55,941 nucleotides of DNA from Achromobacter insuavis (GTDB taxonomy: Bacteria; Pseudomonadota; Gammaproteobacteria; Burkholderiales; Burkholderiaceae_B): the NCBI RefSeq assembly GCF_902859645.1, contig NZ_CADIJR010000044.1:1-55941 (forward strand). Direction: 5' to 3'. The notes below the pieces were generated by a model. It was given only the letters and a program-made list of their open reading frames with translations, had not been told where the DNA came from and made no database searches. Within the stretch, counting starts at the first letter, position 1. Each line of letters opens with the position of its first letter. Position numbers and translations under genes: made by a program. Below are positions 16,400 to 24,740 of this stretch, piece by piece.

Positions 16400-17640
16400 G
16401 CGGCCGCCTCCAGCGCCGCCGGCCGCAGCGCCGCCACGGCGCGGCCGATGCGCGTCACGGCTTCGGCCAGCTTGGCGTCCGACGCGGCGAACGACAGCCG
16501 CAGGTACGGCGACAGGCCGTAGGCCGCGCCGCGCACCACCGCCACCCCTTCGGCTTCGAGCAGCCAGTCGACCACGTCGCCATCATCGGCGATGACGCCG
16601 CCGTCGGGTCGGACCTGGCCGATCAGGCCGGCCACCCCGATCCAGGCGAAGAACGAGCCGCGCGGCGCCGCCACGCGCAGGCCCGGCACCGCGCCCAGGC
16701 CGTCGACGATCAGCCGCGCCCGGCGCGCATAGGCCAGCCGCGCGTTCTCGACGAAGTCGTCGGCCACGCCCTGCAGCGCCACCAGCGCGGCGGCCTGGCC
16801 CAGCGAACTGGGGCCCGACGACACCTGCGACTGCACCGCCTCCAGCACGCCGATCAGCGCCGCCGGGCCCACGCCCCAGCCGATGCGCCAGCCGGTCATG
16901 GCATAGGCCTTGGACACGCCGTTGACCGCCAGCGTGCGTCCGGCCAGCTCCGGCGCGACGCGCAGCAGGTGCGCGGGCGGCTCGTCGAACCAGATCTGCT
17001 CGTACATCTCGTCCCACAGCACCAGCACCGACGGGTGCTCGCGCAGCACCGCCGCCAGCGCCGCCAGCTCGGCCTCGCTGTAGACCGCGCCCGACGGATT
17101 GCCGGGGGAATTCAGGATCAGCCACTTGGTGCGCGGCGTCAGCGCCTGGCGCAGGCCCTGCGGCGTGAGCTTGAAGCCATCGGCCTCGGCCGTCGGCGCC
17201 AGCACCGGCCTGCCGCCGTTGACCCGCACCGAGTCGAGGAAGGTGGGCCAGTACGGCGTCGGCACGATCACCTCGTCGCCCTCGTCCAGCGTGGCGGCCA
17301 GGGCCAGGTAGATCACCTGCTTGCCGCCGTTGGAGATGATGACGTGGGCCGCCTCGGTGGGCAGGCCGTGGCGCTGGCGATAGCCATCGGCCACGGCGCG
17401 CCGCAGCGCGGCGGTGCCGGCGGTCGGCGTGTACTTGGTCTGGCCTTGCGCCAGCGCCAGCGCGGCGGCGTCCTTGATGGCCTGGGGCGTGTCGAAGTCG
17501 GGCTCGCCCGAGGTCAACACCACGATCGAGCGGCCCTCGGCCGCCAGCCGCGCGGCGCGCGCGCCGGCCGCGGCGATGGGCGACAGTTCGACGCCGCGGG
17601 CGCGGCGCGAGAACACGCCGGGAAACAGGGATTCAGTCAT
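16396..17640 (-). CDS. class I/II PLP aminotransferase
   Basis: A 414-residue fold-type-I aminotransferase of the aspartate/aromatic group. It carries SGEPDFDTP near 44-52, NSPGNPSG at 177-184, the pyridine-N Asp at D210 (VLWDEMYE) and the Schiff-base lysine K244 in SKAYAMTGWRIGWG. A carboxylate-binding Arg is expected near the C terminus (YLRLSFA context). Family members transaminate aspartate, cysteine, methionine or aromatic amino acids. Here it sits between an FAD 2-hydroxyacid dehydrogenase and the transporter with 4-bp overlaps on both sides. Reversible conversion of an imported amino acid to the keto acid that the dehydrogenase would also make is the natural inference. Confidence 0.9.
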   Translation of the reverse strand: MTESLFPGVFSRRARGVELSPIAAAGARAARLAAEGRSIVVLTSGEPDFDTPQAIKDAAALALAQGQTKYTPTAGTAALRRAVADGYRQRHGLPTEAAHVIISNGGKQVIYLALAATLDEGDEVIVPTPYWPTFLDSVRVNGGRPVLAPTAEADGFKLTPQGLRQALTPRTKWLILNSPGNPSGAVYSEAELAALAAVLREHPSVLVLWDEMYEQIWFDEPPAHLLRVAPELAGRTLAVNGVSKAYAMTGWRIGWGVGPAALIGVLEAVQSQVSSGPSSLGQAAALVALQGVADDFVENARLAYARRARLIVDGLGAVPGLRVAAPRGSFFAWIGVAGLIGQVRPDGGVIADDGDVVDWLLEAEGVAVVRGAAYGLSPYLRLSFAASDAKLAEAVTRIGRAVAALRPAALEAAA

Positions 17641-19058
17641 GACAGGACCTTTCCGGGATTCATCAGGTTCAGGGGATCGAGCGCCTGCTTGACGCGGCGC
17701 ATCAGCGCCAGTTCCAGCGGGCTCTTGAAATGGGGCAAGGCGTCGCGCTTGACCTGGCCGATGCCGTGCTCGGCGCTGATCGAGCCGCCCTGCGCATGGG
17801 CCTGGGCGTGCACCAGGTCATGGATGCGGGCCTCGTTGGCGAACAGGCGCGCCACCGGGCCGGCGGGGTCGTGCGACACGTTGTAGTGCAGGTTGCCGTC
17901 GCCCAAGTGGCCGAACGCCATCGGCCGCAGGCCCGGGTCGAGCGCGCGCAGCGCTTGCGCGGCGCCCTGCAGGAAGGCCGGAATCCGCGAGACCGGCACC
18001 GAGATGTCGTGCTTGACGTTGCCGCCGTCACGCGCCTGCGCCAGGCCGATGGCCTCGTCGCGCAGCCGCCAGAACGCGGCGGCCTGCTGCAGGCTGTGGG
18101 CGATGGCCGCGTCCTCCAGCAAGCCCTCGCCCAGCGCCGCCTCGGCCAGGCGCTGCAAGGCGTCCGCCGCGCCGGCCTCGTTGGCGGAGACCTCCAGCAA
18201 GGCGTACCAGGGTTGCGCCAGCGCCGGCAGCGGCTGCGGCTGGTCCGGCACGTGGCGCGCCACCAGTTCCAGCACCGGCCGGCCGATCAGTTCGAACGCC
18301 GTCAGCTGCGCGCCCAGGCGCCGCCGCGCCAGCGACAGGAACCCCAGCGCCGCCTCGATCGACGGCAGCCCGGCCAGGGCGCTGCCCTGCTCGGCCGGCT
18401 TGGGATACAGCTTGAGCGTGGCCGCGGTGATCACGCCGAGCGTGCCCTCGCTGCCGATGTACAGGTCCCGCAGCGAATAGCCGGTGTTGTCCTTGCGCAG
18501 GCCGCGCAGGCCGTTCCAGACTTCGCCCTCGGCCGTCACCACCTCCAGCCCCAGCGTCAGCTCGCGCGCATTGCCGTAGCGCAGCACCTGCGTGCCGCCG
18601 GCGTTGGTGGCAAGATTGCCGCCAATGGTGCAGCTGCCTTCGGACCCCAGGCTCAGCGGGAACAGGCGGCCGGCCTGGCTGGCGGCCTCCTGCACCTGCG
18701 CCAGCACACAGCCGGCCTGCACCGTGATGGTGTCGTTGTCGGTATCGATGCCCAGCACCCGGTTCAGGCGGCCCAGCGACAGCACCACGGCCTGGCCGCT
18801 GGCGTCCGGCGTGGCGCCGCCCATCAGCCCGGTATTGCCGCCCTGCGGCACCACCGGCACCCGCGCGGCGCGGCACAGGCGCAATACCGCCGCCACGCCC
18901 TCGGCGTCGGCCGGACGCGCCACCGCCAACGCCTGTCCGTGCAGCACGCGGCGCTGGTCGGTCAGGAACGGCGCCGCGTCCGCGCCGGTCGCGACCCAGT
19001 CCGCGCCCAGCCGCGCGCGCAGCGCGGCCAGCAGCGTGTCCTCGGCGGCCGTCGTCAT
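17637..19058 (-). CDS. FAD-dependent D-2-hydroxyacid dehydrogenase (GlcD/DLD/D2HGDH family)
   Basis: A 473-residue vanillyl-alcohol-oxidase-fold flavoprotein. The FAD-binding PCMH domain (about 40-220) includes VVPQGGNTGLMGGATPD and SEGSCTIGGNLATNAGGTQVLRYGNARE. The C-terminal FAD-oxidase domain ends with FGHLGDGNLHYNVSHD and SISAEHGIGQVKRDAL, motifs for metal and substrate-carboxylate binding in D-lactate and D-2-hydroxyglutarate dehydrogenases. It would oxidise a D-2-hydroxy acid to a 2-keto acid. No glcE or glcF follows, so it is not glycolate oxidase. Overlaps of 4 bp with the binding-protein and aminotransferase genes suggest a hydroxy-acid analogue of the imported amino acid, for example mercaptolactate (inference). 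Confidence 0.9.
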   Translation of the reverse strand: MTTAAEDTLLAALRARLGADWVATGADAAPFLTDQRRVLHGQALAVARPADAEGVAAVLRLCRAARVPVVPQGGNTGLMGGATPDASGQAVVLSLGRLNRVLGIDTDNDTITVQAGCVLAQVQEAASQAGRLFPLSLGSEGSCTIGGNLATNAGGTQVLRYGNARELTLGLEVVTAEGEVWNGLRGLRKDNTGYSLRDLYIGSEGTLGVITAATLKLYPKPAEQGSALAGLPSIEAALGFLSLARRRLGAQLTAFELIGRPVLELVARHVPDQPQPLPALAQPWYALLEVSANEAGAADALQRLAEAALGEGLLEDAAIAHSLQQAAAFWRLRDEAIGLAQARDGGNVKHDISVPVSRIPAFLQGAAQALRALDPGLRPMAFGHLGDGNLHYNVSHDPAGPVARLFANEARIHDLVHAQAHAQGGSISAEHGIGQVKRDALPHFKSPLELALMRRVKQALDPLNLMNPGKVLS

Positions 19059-19915
19059 GGCTTGGCCTGGGCCTCGGGCGGCGCGCTGTCGAACTTGCCG
19101 GCCTGCGCGTCGGCGTTGGCCTGCCGCAGGTAATCGGCCGGCACGCCGAACTTGTCGGCCTCTTTCACCAACAGGCCGGACTTATGCCAGTCGCGGATCA
19201 CGCCGTCGACGAAGGCGCGCGTATCGGCCTCGTTGCGGCGGGTCCAGATCACCGTGGGCGACGGGATCAACTGGTCCGGGGTGGCCAGCTCGAAGCCTTC
19301 CCATTCCTTGCCATTGGGCCCGTGCAGCGTCTCGTACAGCGCCGGCTGGATGTGCACCGAGGCGTCGCAACTGCCGCCCTTGAGCGCCAGCAGCGATTCC
19401 GGGATGTTGCGCAGGCCCTTGACCACCGCGCCGTAGGTGTCCTGCAGCGGCTTGGCGAAATTGCTGCCTTGCGACACGCAGGCCACCTTGCCCTTCAGGT
19501 CCTCCCAGCGCTTGATGCCGCTGCGCTTGGACACCATGGCCGCGCCGCCGACCAGGTTGTAGGGCGTCGGCGCGTAGCTCAGGATCTCGCTGCGTTCCTG
19601 GGTCCACTGGATGTTGGCGATCAGCAGATCGACCTTGCCGGCCTGCAGGAACTGCACGCGGGTCGCGGCCGTCACCGGCACCGTCTCCAGCGTCACGCCC
19701 AGGCGCCGGGCGATATCGCCGCCCAGCTCGGTCTGGAAGCCGCCCACCTTGCCGGTGGCCGGATCGAGCAGGCCGAACGGCGGGCTGGCGCCGTCCACGC
19801 CCACCACCAGCTTGCCGCGCTGCTTGACGCGGTCCAGGGTGGCGTCGGCGTGCGCCGCCGTCGCCAGGGACGCCAGCGCCAGCGCGGCGGCCCACTTGAT
19901 TGCTTGTCTATTCAT
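19055..19915 (-). CDS. ABC transporter periplasmic amino-acid-binding protein, copy 1
   Basis: A 286-residue bacterial extracellular solute-binding protein family 3. It has a Sec signal peptide (MNRQAIKWAAALALASLATAAHA), then VKQRGKLVVGVDGASPPFGLLDPATGKVGGFQTELGGDIARRLGV, the usual lobe-1 start. It shares the block 'WEDLKGKVACVSQGSNFAKP' and 'YGAVVKG' with the neighbouring copy at 19947-20786, so the two are paralogues from a local duplication. Its stop overlaps the dehydrogenase start. Ligand is probably a small amino acid or analogue. Confidence 0.92.
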   Translation of the reverse strand: MNRQAIKWAAALALASLATAAHADATLDRVKQRGKLVVGVDGASPPFGLLDPATGKVGGFQTELGGDIARRLGVTLETVPVTAATRVQFLQAGKVDLLIANIQWTQERSEILSYAPTPYNLVGGAAMVSKRSGIKRWEDLKGKVACVSQGSNFAKPLQDTYGAVVKGLRNIPESLLALKGGSCDASVHIQPALYETLHGPNGKEWEGFELATPDQLIPSPTVIWTRRNEADTRAFVDGVIRDWHKSGLLVKEADKFGVPADYLRQANADAQAGKFDSAPPEAQAKP

Positions 19916-19946
19916 CGGTCTTTTCCAACACGGGCGGGCGCGAGGC

Positions 19947-20786
19947 TCAGCTGCCCTGCTTGTACTTGTCGTGCAGTTCCTGCAGCAGCGGCTGCGGCGG
20001 CTGGATGTCCAGGCGCTTCTCGGTGGCGATCAGCCAGCCGCTGCGGTGCCAGCCCTGGATCACCTTGTCGACGGCGGCGATGGTGTCGGCCTCGCCCTTG
20101 CGGGTCCAGACCACCGAATTGGCCGGCAGCACTTCCGTGGCGATGGGCGCGTGATAGTCGGCCCATTCGGGATTGGTGCGCAGCAGCGGATGGATCAGGG
20201 TCGAATCGTGCACCGCGGCCACGCACTGGCCGCCGCGCAGCGCCAGCAGCGAGTCCGAAGAACTCTTGTAGCCCTTGACCACCGCGCCGTAGTCGGCCTG
20301 CAGGGGCCGCGCGAAGCTGCTGCCCTGCGACACGCAGACCGGCTTGCCGCGCAGGTCTTCCCACTTGGCGATGCCGCTGTCCTTGCGGGTGGCGGCGGCG
20401 CCGCCCACGCGGAAGAACGGCGTCGGCGCGTAGCCGAGGATCTCGGCGCGTTCGGGGTTCAGCTCCATCGACGCGATCAGCAGATCGACCTTGCCCGAGA
20501 TCAGGAACTGCGTGCGGGTGGCGGTCTGCACCTGCACCAGCTCGGCCTTCACGCCCAGGCCCTTGGCCAGTTCACGCGCCAGATCGGGATTCCAGCCGAC
20601 CAGTTGCTGCGTGGCGGGGTCGATCGAGCCGAACACGCCGCCGTTGGCCAGCACGCCGATGGTGACGGTGCCGCGTTCCTTGATCTTGTCCAGCGTGGCA
20701 TCGGCATGGGCGCCGGCGGCGCCGGCCGCCAGGGCCAGCGCGACGGCCGCCTGCAGGATACGGCCGGAGATATTGCGAGTCTTCAT
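19947..20786 (-). CDS. ABC transporter periplasmic amino-acid-binding protein, copy 2
   Basis: A 279-residue family-3 solute-binding protein and first gene of the nine-gene operon. Signal peptide MKTRNISGRILQAAVALALAAGAAGAHA is followed by TLDKIKERGTVTIGVLANGGVFGSIDPATQQLVGWNPDLARELAKGLGV. It differs from copy 1 in the ligand-facing N-terminal loop (VLANGGVFGSI against VDGASPPFGLL) but keeps the 'WEDLRGKPVCVSQGSSFARP' block. Two receptors for one permease pair suggest two related ligands. The 105-bp gap 20787-20891 should hold the operon promoter; no clear sigma-70 elements stood out. Confidence 0.92.
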   Translation of the reverse strand: MKTRNISGRILQAAVALALAAGAAGAHADATLDKIKERGTVTIGVLANGGVFGSIDPATQQLVGWNPDLARELAKGLGVKAELVQVQTATRTQFLISGKVDLLIASMELNPERAEILGYAPTPFFRVGGAAATRKDSGIAKWEDLRGKPVCVSQGSSFARPLQADYGAVVKGYKSSSDSLLALRGGQCVAAVHDSTLIHPLLRTNPEWADYHAPIATEVLPANSVVWTRKGEADTIAAVDKVIQGWHRSGWLIATEKRLDIQPPQPLLQELHDKYKQGS

Positions 20787-20891
20787 GTTGTTGTGTCGTA
20801 GGCATTGAACGGAGTTCTATGCTGCGGTCCGCCGCCGCACAACACAAAGAAGACTTTCAGATATGAATATGAAACCGCTGTTGCGGCGCGC

Positions 20892-21917
20892 CTACTGGAG
20901 CTTGACGTCGGCGGTGGCGATCACGCGCCGATAGGTCGCGATGTCGTCGCGCACGGTCTGGTCCACGGCTTCCGGCGTGCTGGCGGCGATGGCGAACCCC
21001 AGGTTCTCAAGCAGCGTGGCGGTCTCCGGTTCGCGCAGCACCGCCACCACATCGCGATGGATGCGCTCGACCAGCGCCGGCGGGGTCGAGGCCGGCGCCA
21101 CGAAGCCCTGCCAGCTCTCGACCGCGTAATCGGCCAGGCCCGCCTCCTGCATGGTCGGCACCTCCGGCAGCGCCTTGGAGCGGTACGGCGTGGTCACCGC
21201 CAGCGCCACCAGCTTGCCCGAGCGCACGTTCTCGGTGGCCGCGGCCAGCGTGATCAGCATGGCATCCACGTGGCCGCCCAGGACGTCGAGCGTGGCCGGG
21301 CCGCCGCCCGGATAGGGAATCTGGTTGGTCTTGGCGCCGATGCGTTCGTTGAGCAGTTCCACCGCCAGGTGCTGCAGGCTGCCGTTGCCGCCAGGCAGCG
21401 CCAGCGAGATCTCGCCGGGCCGGCTGCGCACCAGCGCCACGAATTCCTGGAAGGTCTTCACGCCCAGTCCCGGACGCACCACCAGCAGCTGCGGATTCAC
21501 CACCGCCTTGGTCACGCCGCGCAGGTCGCGCAACGGGTCGTACAGCGGCTTGCCGGGTTGCAGCGCGTTCAGCGACAAGGCATCGCCGCCCAGCAGCAGC
21601 GTGTAGCCGTCGCCGCGCGCATGCGCCACCGCGGCATTGCCGATGGCGCTGCTGGCGCCCGGCTGGTTCTCCACCACCACGCTCTGCCCCCACTTCTCGC
21701 TCAGTTTCTGCGCCACGGTGCGCGCCAGCTTGTCGGCGCTGCCGCCGGCCGCGATCGGCACGATCAGCTTGACCGGCCGGCTCGGATAGCGCGTGGCGTC
21801 GTCCGTGGCGGCCGGCGCGGCGCCGGTCATGTTGCTCAACAGGCCCGCGCCCACCACCACGCCACCGGCCAGGCCGAGCGCGGCCTTCAAGAGGGACCTG
21901 CGTCGATTGCCCATCAT
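20892..21917 (-). CDS. Bug/TctC-family periplasmic receptor with twin-arginine-like signal
   Basis: About 341 residues. The N terminus reads M(M)GNRRRSLLKAALGLAGG, a twin-Arg plus hydrophobic-core signal, possibly Tat. The mature part has the Bug landmarks YPSRPVKLIVPIAAGGSADKLART, VVENQPGASSAIGNAAVA, the QIPYPGGGPATLDVLGGHVD block and VPTMQEAGLADYAVESW. Bug proteins bind carboxylates or amides; no TctA/TctB membrane partners are present in the window. Two adjacent ATGs (21917 and 21914) both follow GGAG. It is the third gene after pcp and the hydrolase and is separated from the hydrolase by a 16-bp tandem repeat. Ligand unknown. Confidence 0.9.
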   Translation of the reverse strand: MMGNRRRSLLKAALGLAGGVVVGAGLLSNMTGAAPAATDDATRYPSRPVKLIVPIAAGGSADKLARTVAQKLSEKWGQSVVVENQPGASSAIGNAAVAHARGDGYTLLLGGDALSLNALQPGKPLYDPLRDLRGVTKAVVNPQLLVVRPGLGVKTFQEFVALVRSRPGEISLALPGGNGSLQHLAVELLNERIGAKTNQIPYPGGGPATLDVLGGHVDAMLITLAAATENVRSGKLVALAVTTPYRSKALPEVPTMQEAGLADYAVESWQGFVAPASTPPALVERIHRDVVAVLREPETATLLENLGFAIAASTPEAVDQTVRDDIATYRRVIATADVKLQ

Positions 21918-21996
21918 CCTGCTCCTGCGGAAATTCCAAGCAGGCCAGGATAGGAGCGCGCCGTGCGCCGGACAAATACCGATACGCAATGTGGAA

Positions 21997-22088
21997 ATGC
22001 TGCGGCAGCCGTTGCTGGGGCAGCCCTATGCTGCGGCAGCCCTATGCTGGGGCAGCCCTATGCTGCGGCAGCCGTACGCTGCGGCGGT
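21997..22088. repeat. 16-bp tandem repeat, five and a half copies
   Basis: Units of TGCTGCGGCAGCCCTA and TGCTGGGGCAGCCCTA alternate: 21997-22012, 22013-22028, 22029-22044, 22045-22060, 22061-22076 and a partial unit to 22088. Copies differ mainly by C/G at one position, with CCGT/CCCTA ends varying. The array starts just after the hydrolase stop and ends about 80 bp before the Bug start, so it lies in the transcript of the pcp-hydrolase-Bug unit. Each TGCTGC..GCAGC unit can fold on itself. No spacers, so it is not CRISPR. Confidence 0.85.
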
Positions 22089-22975
22089 TACGCCAGGAAC
22101 GCCAGCATGCGCCGCGCCAGTTCGCGCGGCTGCTCTTCCGGCAGATAGTGGCCGCAATCGGCCAGCACCCCGCCGCGCAAGTCGCGCGCCAGCGGCCCCA
22201 GCGCCTGGTGCAGGTCGGGCGCGCTGCCGTGCTCGCCGCCCAGCGCCAGCACCGGCAGCGTCAACGGCGTCTCGCGCAGCGCCCGGTTCTGCTCGGCCGA
22301 CTGGTGCGCCGCGCGGTAATAGCCGAGCATGCCGCGCAAGCCGCCCAGCGTCTGGTAGACCCGCTCGTACTCATCCAGGTCGGCGCGGCTGAACACGCCC
22401 GGCTTGTTGGCGGTCTTGCGGCTGAAGAACCACTCGATCAGCACCCGCTCGCGGCCCTGCAGCAGCGCTTCGGGCAGGTCCGGCACGGTATTGAAGAGGA
22501 AATGCCAGCGCTTCCAGTTGTCCGGTCCCAGCTCGAAGCTGGCGGGCAGCGTCACGCCAGGGATATTGGCGTCCAGCAGCACCAGCCGCTCGACCTCGTC
22601 GGCGTGGCGCGCCGCGTAGGGATAGGCGATCCAGGCGCCGATGTCGTGCCCGGCCAGCGCGTAGCGCGTCAGCCCCAGCGTGTGGAACAGCGCCCGCAGG
22701 CGCTCGCCCGCCGTGCGGGTGTCGTAGCCGTCCAGCGGCTTGTCCGAGTCGCCCTGCCCGGGCAGGTCCACCGCATAGAGGCGGAAATGCGGCGCCAGCA
22801 GCGGCATGACGCGGCGCCACGCGTACCAGCTCTGCGGAAACCCCGCCAGCAGGATCAGCGCCGGCCCGGCGCCGCCTTCCACCACGTGATAGCCCAGGCC
22901 GTCCACCCGCGCCTGCCGGTGGCGGAACGGCACGCCGTCCAGCGCGAAGGCGTCGGCGTCGTTGAAGGTATCCAT
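22088..22975 (-). CDS. alpha/beta hydrolase (epoxide hydrolase / haloalkane or fluoroacetate dehalogenase type)
   Basis: A 295-residue alpha/beta-hydrolase. It has an oxyanion-hole HG-like motif LLAGFPQSWYAWR (about 42-54), the nucleophile elbow G-H-D111-I-G-A and the catalytic His in CGH276YLPEEQP. An Asp nucleophile in GHDxGA places it with epoxide hydrolases and haloacetate dehalogenases rather than Ser esterases. The W-rich cap (FELGPDNWKRWHFLFNT) matches fluoroacetate-dehalogenase-like caps, but a halide-stabilising set cannot be confirmed by eye. It starts 13 bp after the pcp stop, so the two are cotranscribed. Confidence 0.85.
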   Translation of the reverse strand: MDTFNDADAFALDGVPFRHRQARVDGLGYHVVEGGAGPALILLAGFPQSWYAWRRVMPLLAPHFRLYAVDLPGQGDSDKPLDGYDTRTAGERLRALFHTLGLTRYALAGHDIGAWIAYPYAARHADEVERLVLLDANIPGVTLPASFELGPDNWKRWHFLFNTVPDLPEALLQGRERVLIEWFFSRKTANKPGVFSRADLDEYERVYQTLGGLRGMLGYYRAAHQSAEQNRALRETPLTLPVLALGGEHGSAPDLHQALGPLARDLRGGVLADCGHYLPEEQPRELARRMLAFLA

Positions 22976-22988
22976 CGTCCGTCTCCGT

Positions 22989-23636
22989 TCAATGCAGCGC
23001 GCCGCCGCCTTCCTTGACGTCCGCCGTGACCGCCAGCGAGGTCGCCACCATCACCTTCACGCCCTCGATCAGCGTCTCCAGCGCCAGGCTGGGCTGGCCG
23101 GGGTGATGGGCCGCCATCTCCGGCAGGTACGGCACGTGCACGAAGCCGCCGCGCAACGCCGGGCGCTCGGTGGCGATGTAGTGCGACAGGCCGTAGAAGA
23201 TGGTGTTGCAGTTGTAGGTGCCCGCCGTCGACGACACCGACGCCGGCACGCCCGCGCGCCGCAGGTCGCGCACGATGGCCTTGATCGGCAGGGTCGAGAA
23301 ATAGGCCGCCGGGCCGCCCGCCACCACCGGTTCGTCGATCGGCTGGCGGCCTTCGTTGTCGGGGATGCGCGCGTCCACCACGTTGATCGCGACGCGCTCG
23401 ATCGACACGTCGCCGCGGCCGCCGGCCTGGCCCAGGCAGATCACCAGGTCCGGTTGCGTGTCCTCGATGGCCTGGCGCAGCACGCCCACCACCTTGCCGA
23501 TCACGCACGGCAGCTGGCGCGCCACCAGGGTGGCGCCGGCCACTTGCGCGCCATCCAGCCGCCGCGCGGCTTCCCAAGAAGGGTTGAGGGTTTCGCCATC
23601 GAACGGTTCGATGCCGGTAATCAATACGGTCGTCAT
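22989..23636 (-). CDS. pcp: pyroglutamyl-peptidase I (pyrrolidone-carboxylate peptidase)
   Basis: A 215-residue C15-family cysteine peptidase that removes N-terminal pyroglutamate from peptides. The triad is visible at canonical positions: E80 (SIERVAIN), C143 ([14 protein letters not shown]) and H167 (FVHVPYLP). The N terminus [23 protein letters not shown] is the family hallmark for the start at 23636, although the frame is open much further upstream. It is divergent from a LysR gene and leads the hydrolase and Bug genes, suggesting a regulated scavenging unit. The protein is cytoplasmic. Confidence 0.95.
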   Translation of the reverse strand: MTTVLITGIEPFDGETLNPSWEAARRLDGAQVAGATLVARQLPCVIGKVVGVLRQAIEDTQPDLVICLGQAGGRGDVSIERVAINVVDARIPDNEGRQPIDEPVVAGGPAAYFSTLPIKAIVRDLRRAGVPASVSSTAGTYNCNTIFYGLSHYIATERPALRGGFVHVPYLPEMAAHHPGQPSLALETLIEGVKVMVATSLAVTADVKEGGGALH

Positions 23637-23702
23637 TGCGCAGTCCTTCGATTCCATTGCTGCCAGCCATGGTAGGACCGCGCCATGGAATTGTTGAAAT
23701 CC

Positions 23703-23722
23703 ATAATCGCTATTCGTATTAT
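23703..23722. promoter_or_regulatory. candidate LysR-type binding site between pcp and lysR
   Basis: ATAAT (23703-23707) and ATTAT (23718-23722) form an interrupted dyad with a 10-bp centre, close to the T-N11-A pattern bound by LysR proteins. It lies immediately before the LysR ATG at 23730 and within 70 bp of the divergent pcp start, in a locally AT-rich patch. It could serve both autoregulation and pcp control. Confidence 0.45.
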
Positions 23723-23729
23723 TGATGGC

Positions 23730-24656
23730 ATGAATCTTTCCGCCGTCGATCTGAACCTGCTGGTCGCCTTCGAGGCGCTCTACGACACCCGCAACGTGAC
23801 CCTGGCCGGCCAGCGCATCAACCGCGCCCAGCCCTCGGTCAGCAGCGCGCTGGGCCGCCTGCGCCTGCTGTTCCAGGACGAGCTGTTCCTGCGCACCGCC
23901 GACGGCATGCAGCCCACGCCCAAGGCCGCCGCGCTGATGCCGGCCGTGAGCGCGGCGCTGGACCAGATCCGCCAGGCGCTGACGCAAGGCGCCGGCTTCG
24001 ATCCCCAGGCCGCCGCCGGCCGCCGCTTCACCGTGGCGGCCAGCGACTACGCCGACGTGGTGATCGTGCCGCACATCGTCGCGGCGCTGCGGCGCGACGC
24101 CCCCGGCATCGACCTGCGCATCGCGCGGCTCGACCGCGCCGCCCTTTACGAGCAGCTGGACAACGGCAGCGTCGACCTGGCCATCGGCGGCCACCTGGCG
24201 CCGCCCAAGCGCATGCTGCGCGAACGCCTGTACCCGGAGCATTTCGTCTGCATCGCCGACAGACATCATCCGGCGCTGCGCGGCCGCAAGCTCGACCTGG
24301 CGCGCTACGTGGCGCTGCCGCACGCCCTGTTCACGCCCAGCGACGACGGCTCGGCCCGCGGCGTGGTGGACGCCAGCCTGGCGCGGCTGGGCCAACGGCG
24401 CCGGGTGGCCTGCACCTTCGCCCACATCGTCGCGCTGCCGCACGCCGTGCAGGGCACCGACCTGGTCGCCACGCTGGCGCGGCGCGCCGCGTTGCGGCTG
24501 GCCGGCCCCGGCCTGACGCTGCGGCCGCTGCCGCCGGAGGTCGACCCCGGCCCCTTCGATATCGACATGGTGTGCAGCCGGCGCGCGCCCGGCGACGCGG
24601 CGCTGGCATGGCTGCAGCAGGTGGTCCGCGACGCCGCCGCGCGGCTGGCCGATTGA
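23730..24656 (+). CDS. LysR-family regulator (NodD/NahR-like group)
   Basis: About 308 residues. The start at 23730 gives the conserved group N terminus [45 protein letters not shown], so the in-frame ATG at 23685 is less likely. The winged helix (about 10-70) is followed by a LysR substrate domain containing '[32 protein letters not shown]'. Proteins of this group respond to aromatic or small organic acids. It is transcribed away from pcp-hydrolase-Bug and is their likely regulator. Confidence 0.88.
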   Translation: MNLSAVDLNLLVAFEALYDTRNVTLAGQRINRAQPSVSSALGRLRLLFQDELFLRTADGMQPTPKAAALMPAVSAALDQIRQALTQGAGFDPQAAAGRRFTVAASDYADVVIVPHIVAALRRDAPGIDLRIARLDRAALYEQLDNGSVDLAIGGHLAPPKRMLRERLYPEHFVCIADRHHPALRGRKLDLARYVALPHALFTPSDDGSARGVVDASLARLGQRRRVACTFAHIVALPHAVQGTDLVATLARRAALRLAGPGLTLRPLPPEVDPGPFDIDMVCSRRAPGDAALAWLQQVVRDAAARLAD

Positions 24657-24673
24657 CCGGGCGCCCATGAAAA

Positions 24674-24703
24674 AAGCCGGCCCCCCTGTACGGGCGCCGG
24701 CTT
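24674..24703 (-). terminator. rho-independent terminator for the DUF4189 gene
   Basis: AAGCCGGC (24674-24681) and GCCGGCTT (24696-24703) pair around a GC-rich loop that can add CCC/GGG pairs. On the minus strand the stem is followed by a T run (complement of the A run at 24669-24675). That orientation fits termination of the minus-strand gene ending at 24741. Confidence 0.75.
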
Positions 24704-24740
24704 GCCGTGCCGGGCGGCGCGCGGCCGCCTCATGGCGATC

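Noticed and set aside
21997-22088. CRISPR array
   Set aside because: Units are contiguous 16-mers without spacers and there are no cas genes.
23637-24668. N-terminal extension of pcp to 559 residues
   Set aside because: The extension is antisense to the LysR gene; Pcp proteins are about 215 residues and start MxxVLITGxxPF.
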